NCBI GenBank assembly: GCA_963703895.1
Contig: CAVPFX010000004.1
Coordinates: 1-52,687 of the forward strand
DNA: 52,687 nucleotides
DNA from: VRUE01 sp963703895
GTDB lineage: Bacteria > Actinomycetota > Thermoleophilia > Solirubrobacterales > 70-9
Direction of reading: 5' to 3'
Under the pieces are notes generated by a model. The model made no database searches. It worked only from the letters and a program-made list of their open reading frames with translations, and had not been told where the DNA came from. Positions 50,410-52,687 of this stretch are shown piece by piece (within the stretch, counting starts at the first letter, position 1; the number at the start of each line of letters is the position of its first letter). A program made the translations under genes and the position numbers.

Positions 50410-51791
50410 CGGCCAACCTCCGTCGGCGGCGCGTAGGGCGTGCCCTCTGGCTCCGCGCCACCCTCGCGCCAGCGTCGCGACATCGAGCGCAGGACCATGA
50501 TCGCGATCGTCCCGATCGCCGCGTAGACGAGGAGCACCAGCCCGAAGCTGAACCAGAGCCCGTCGGCCTCGGTCACCGCTTCGGAGGTGCGCATGTAGCC
50601 CTGCACGATCCAGGGCTGGCGACCGACCTCGGTGACGATCCAGCCGCACCAGAGGGCGAGGACCGCGCCGGCGCCGGATATTGCCACCGCGCGCAGGAAC
50701 CAGGGCGTGCGCGGGATCTCGCGGCGGCGCCACCAGACGAAGGCGAGCCAGGCGCCAAGGCCGAGCAGCGCGGTGCCGATGCCAACCATCGCGTCGAAGG
50801 CGAGGTGCAGGAGGGTGTTGGCGGGCGGCCGTTCGTCCACCGGTATGTCCTCGAGCCCGATCACTTTGGTGTCGGCGCTGAAGCCGACCAGGAAGGAGTC
50901 GAGGTCGGGGATCGGGATCGCTCCCTTGACCCCATCGCTGGTGCAGATGCCACCGACGTACTCGGTCTGGTGGGTGCCGGTCTCCTGGATGCACTCGATG
51001 CCGGCGAACTTGGCCGGCTGGTGGTCGGCCACTTCGCGCGCCGCGGTGTCGCCGACGAAGAGCTGGATCGGCGTCGCGATGCAGGCGATCGTCAACGGGA
51101 TCAGCAGGCCGAGCCGGTGCAGGCGGTCGCGGCGGCCCTTGAGCATGCCGACGGCGTAGATCGAGGCGACGAGGAAGCCGGTGACCATGTAGGCGGCGAG
51201 GATCATGTGCGGCACCTCGTAGCCGGTGGCCGGGTTGAAGAGCACCTGCGCCGGGTTGGTGTCGACGATCTTGCCCGCCGCGTCGAGGGTGAAGCCCTGC
51301 GGCTGGTTCATCCAGGAGTTGGCGGCGACGACCGCGAAGGCGCCGCCGATGCCGGTGATCGCCATCGGCACGCCCGACCAGAAGTGGGCCCAGCCGGAGA
51401 GCCGCTTCCAGCCGTAGATGTAGATCGCGAGGAAGATCGCCTCGACGAAGAAGAAGATCCCCTCGATCGCGAAGGCGATGCCGAAGGCGGCGCCGAAGCG
51501 GTCCATGAAGTGGGGCCAGAGCAGGCCGAACTCGAAGCTGAGCACGGTGCCGGTGACGGCGCCGACGGCGAAGGTGACCGCCATCGCCTTCGACCAGCGC
51601 CGTGCCAGCTCCATCGCCGCGTCGTCGCCGCGCTTGAGGCCGAGGTAGTTGGCGACCAGGATCGTCGCCGGTAGGGCCACCCCGAGGCAGGAGAGGACGA
51701 TGTGGAAGCCGAGGGTGAAGGCCATCTGCTCGCGGGCGGCGAGCAGATTCGATGCCGACGCCGCCAGTGGGAGCGGGTCGAGCCAGGGCAT
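50406..51791 (-). CDS. cydA: Cytochrome bd ubiquinol oxidase subunit I
   Basis: 461 residues, about nine helices. Haem ligands: His30 in FTLGFHIVLSC (b595), His in GYEVPHMILAAYM and Met in the b558 region. GRQPWIVQGYMRTSEAVT is the hallmark quinol-oxidase motif. The Q-loop (about 240-315) is of the short type, without the insertion of E. coli CydA. It starts ten bases after the pgi stop, so pgi-cydA-cydB-HAD is probably one transcription unit. No cydCD genes are in the window. Confidence 0.95.
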   Translation of the reverse strand: MPWLDPLPLAASASNLLAAREQMAFTLGFHIVLSCLGVALPATILVANYLGLKRGDDAAMELARRWSKAMAVTFAVGAVTGTVLSFEFGLLWPHFMDRFGAAFGIAFAIEGIFFFVEAIFLAIYIYGWKRLSGWAHFWSGVPMAITGIGGAFAVVAANSWMNQPQGFTLDAAGKIVDTNPAQVLFNPATGYEVPHMILAAYMVTGFLVASIYAVGMLKGRRDRLHRLGLLIPLTIACIATPIQLFVGDTAAREVADHQPAKFAGIECIQETGTHQTEYVGGICTSDGVKGAIPIPDLDSFLVGFSADTKVIGLEDIPVDERPPANTLLHLAFDAMVGIGTALLGLGAWLAFVWWRRREIPRTPWFLRAVAISGAGAVLALWCGWIVTEVGRQPWIVQGYMRTSEAVTEADGLWFSFGLVLLVYAAIGTIAIMVLRSMSRRWREGGAEPEGTPYAPPTEVGR

Positions 51792-51801
51792 GTGGGCGAG
51801 C

Positions 51802-52687
51802 CTACTCTCCCCGGCGGGCGCTGCGGTAGCGCCGGATCAGCGCGTTGGTCGAGCTGTCGTGACGCAGCTTCGGCTCCTCGTCGGCTTGCAGCTCGGGGAT
51901 GATCGCGACGGCGAGCGCCTTGCCCAGCTCGACCCCCCACTGGTCGAAGGAGTCGATTCCCCAGATCGCGCCCTGGGTGAAGACGCTGTGCTCGTAGAGG
52001 GCGACCAGGGTGCCCAGCGTGTGCGGGTCGAGCCGCTCGGTGAGAATCGTGTTGGAGGGACGGTTGCCCTCCATCACCCGGTGCGGGACGACGTTCTCCG
52101 CCGTTCCCTCGGCGCGGACCTGCTCGGGCGTCTTGCCGAAGGCCAGCGCCTCGCTCTGGGCGAAGACGTTCGACATCAGCAGGTCGTGGTGGTTGCCGAG
52201 CGGGTTGTTGGAGTGGAAGAAGCCGATGAAATCGCAGGGGATCAGCCGCGTGCCCTGGTGGATCAGCTGGTAGAAGGAGTGCTGGCCGTTGGTCCCCGGC
52301 TCGCCCCAGAAGATCGCGCCGGTGTCGTAGTCGACGTGGGCCCCGTCGAGGGTGACGTGCTTGCCATTGGACTCCATCGTCAGCTGCTGCAGGTAGGCGG
52401 GGAAGCGGTGCAGGTACTGGTCGTAGGGGAAGACGCCGCAGGTCTGGGCGCCAAAGAAGTCGCCGTACCAGACGCTGAACAGCCCCATCAGGGCCGGCAG
52501 GTTCGAGGCCAGCGGCGCCGTGCGGAAGTGCTCGTCCATCGCGTGGAAGCCGGCCAGCATCTCCTCGAAGCGCGCCGGCCCGATCGCCAGCATGGTCGAG
52601 AGACCGATCGCCGAGTCCATCGAGTAACGGCCCCCCACCCACTCCCAGAAGCCGAACATGTTGTCGGTGTCGATGCCGAACTTCGAG
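51802..52687 (-). CDS. pgi: Glucose-6-phosphate isomerase, C-terminal part (cut by window edge)
   Basis: About 295 C-terminal residues; the frame is still open at 52687. Signatures: MFGFWEWVGGRYSMDSAIGL, GVFPYDQYLHRFPAYLQQLT MESNGK, GAIFWGEPGTNGQHSFYQLI HQGT and GIDSFDQWGVELGKALA (PGI signature 2). Interconverts glucose-6-phosphate and fructose-6-phosphate in the cytoplasm. The end is LIRRYRSARRGE, as in full-length bacterial enzymes of about 550 residues. Confidence 0.95.
   Translation of the reverse strand, partial: SKFGIDTDNMFGFWEWVGGRYSMDSAIGLSTMLAIGPARFEEMLAGFHAMDEHFRTAPLASNLPALMGLFSVWYGDFFGAQTCGVFPYDQYLHRFPAYLQQLTMESNGKHVTLDGAHVDYDTGAIFWGEPGTNGQHSFYQLIHQGTRLIPCDFIGFFHSNNPLGNHHDLLMSNVFAQSEALAFGKTPEQVRAEGTAENVVPHRVMEGNRPSNTILTERLDPHTLGTLVALYEHSVFTQGAIWGIDSFDQWGVELGKALAVAIIPELQADEEPKLRHDSSTNALIRRYRSARRGE

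Overview
The window is high-GC DNA with the standard actinobacterial order secE-nusG-rplK-rplA-rplJ-rplL-rpoB. Its many secreted proteins include an NHL-repeat family containing the phrase DCRAYE...SPLDK. I associate that family with Thermoleophilia (Solirubrobacterales and relatives), so the source is most likely a member of that class; this is recognition from memory, not a search.

Layout. 1-5707: the rpmG-secE-nusG-rplK-rplA-rplJ-rplL-rpoB block on the minus strand, with rpoB cut by the window edge. 5857-8644: small plus-strand genes, namely a methyltransferase, a DksA-like protein lacking zinc-finger cysteines, and an ArsR-DUF899-AHSA1 trio whose regulator starts inside a perfect 24-bp palindrome. 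8770-12745: a lower-GC island with a secreted sedolisin (S53) carrying a seven-repeat C-terminus, remnants of a MobF relaxase/helicase, and a tRNA-Glu with an extra hairpin in its D-loop. 12780-16486: a frameshifted acyl-CoA dehydrogenase, an XRE regulator and two membrane-anchored proteins of unknown function. 16457-20629: a compact element of about 4.1 kb inserted in the 3' part of tRNA-Thr and bounded by exact 48-bp direct repeats. It carries only an AAA+ ATPase and an overlapping subtilisin-like protease and has no integrase. The protease reading frame breaks at a C_CCG_GGG_TAA sequence just before its catalytic serine.

20743-31629: a secretome cluster with a chymotrypsin-fold protease, several secreted proteins of lineage-specific type, an NHL/propeller protein and a collagen-like protein. 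31878-42617: two tRNA-Ser genes, a BcsA-like glycosyltransferase with PilZ domain, tadA, a secreted subtilisin, uspA, a metallo-beta-lactamase-fold protein, a large membrane protein, and lipid-modifying enzymes (acyl-CoA desaturase, cyclopropane synthase). 42556-52687: an MMPL transporter translationally coupled to a large secreted protein that is a paralogue of the one at 24173-27045, a 169-bp imperfect inverted repeat, a HAD phosphatase overlapping cydBA (cytochrome bd oxidase), and the 3' part of pgi.

The best candidate for an undescribed system is the tRNA-Thr element with its ATPase-protease pair. A caution applies throughout: several otherwise normal genes carry single-base frameshifts (acyl-CoA dehydrogenase, the secreted giant protein, the NHL protein, the 14852 gene), so some breaks, including the one in the element protease, may be base-call errors.
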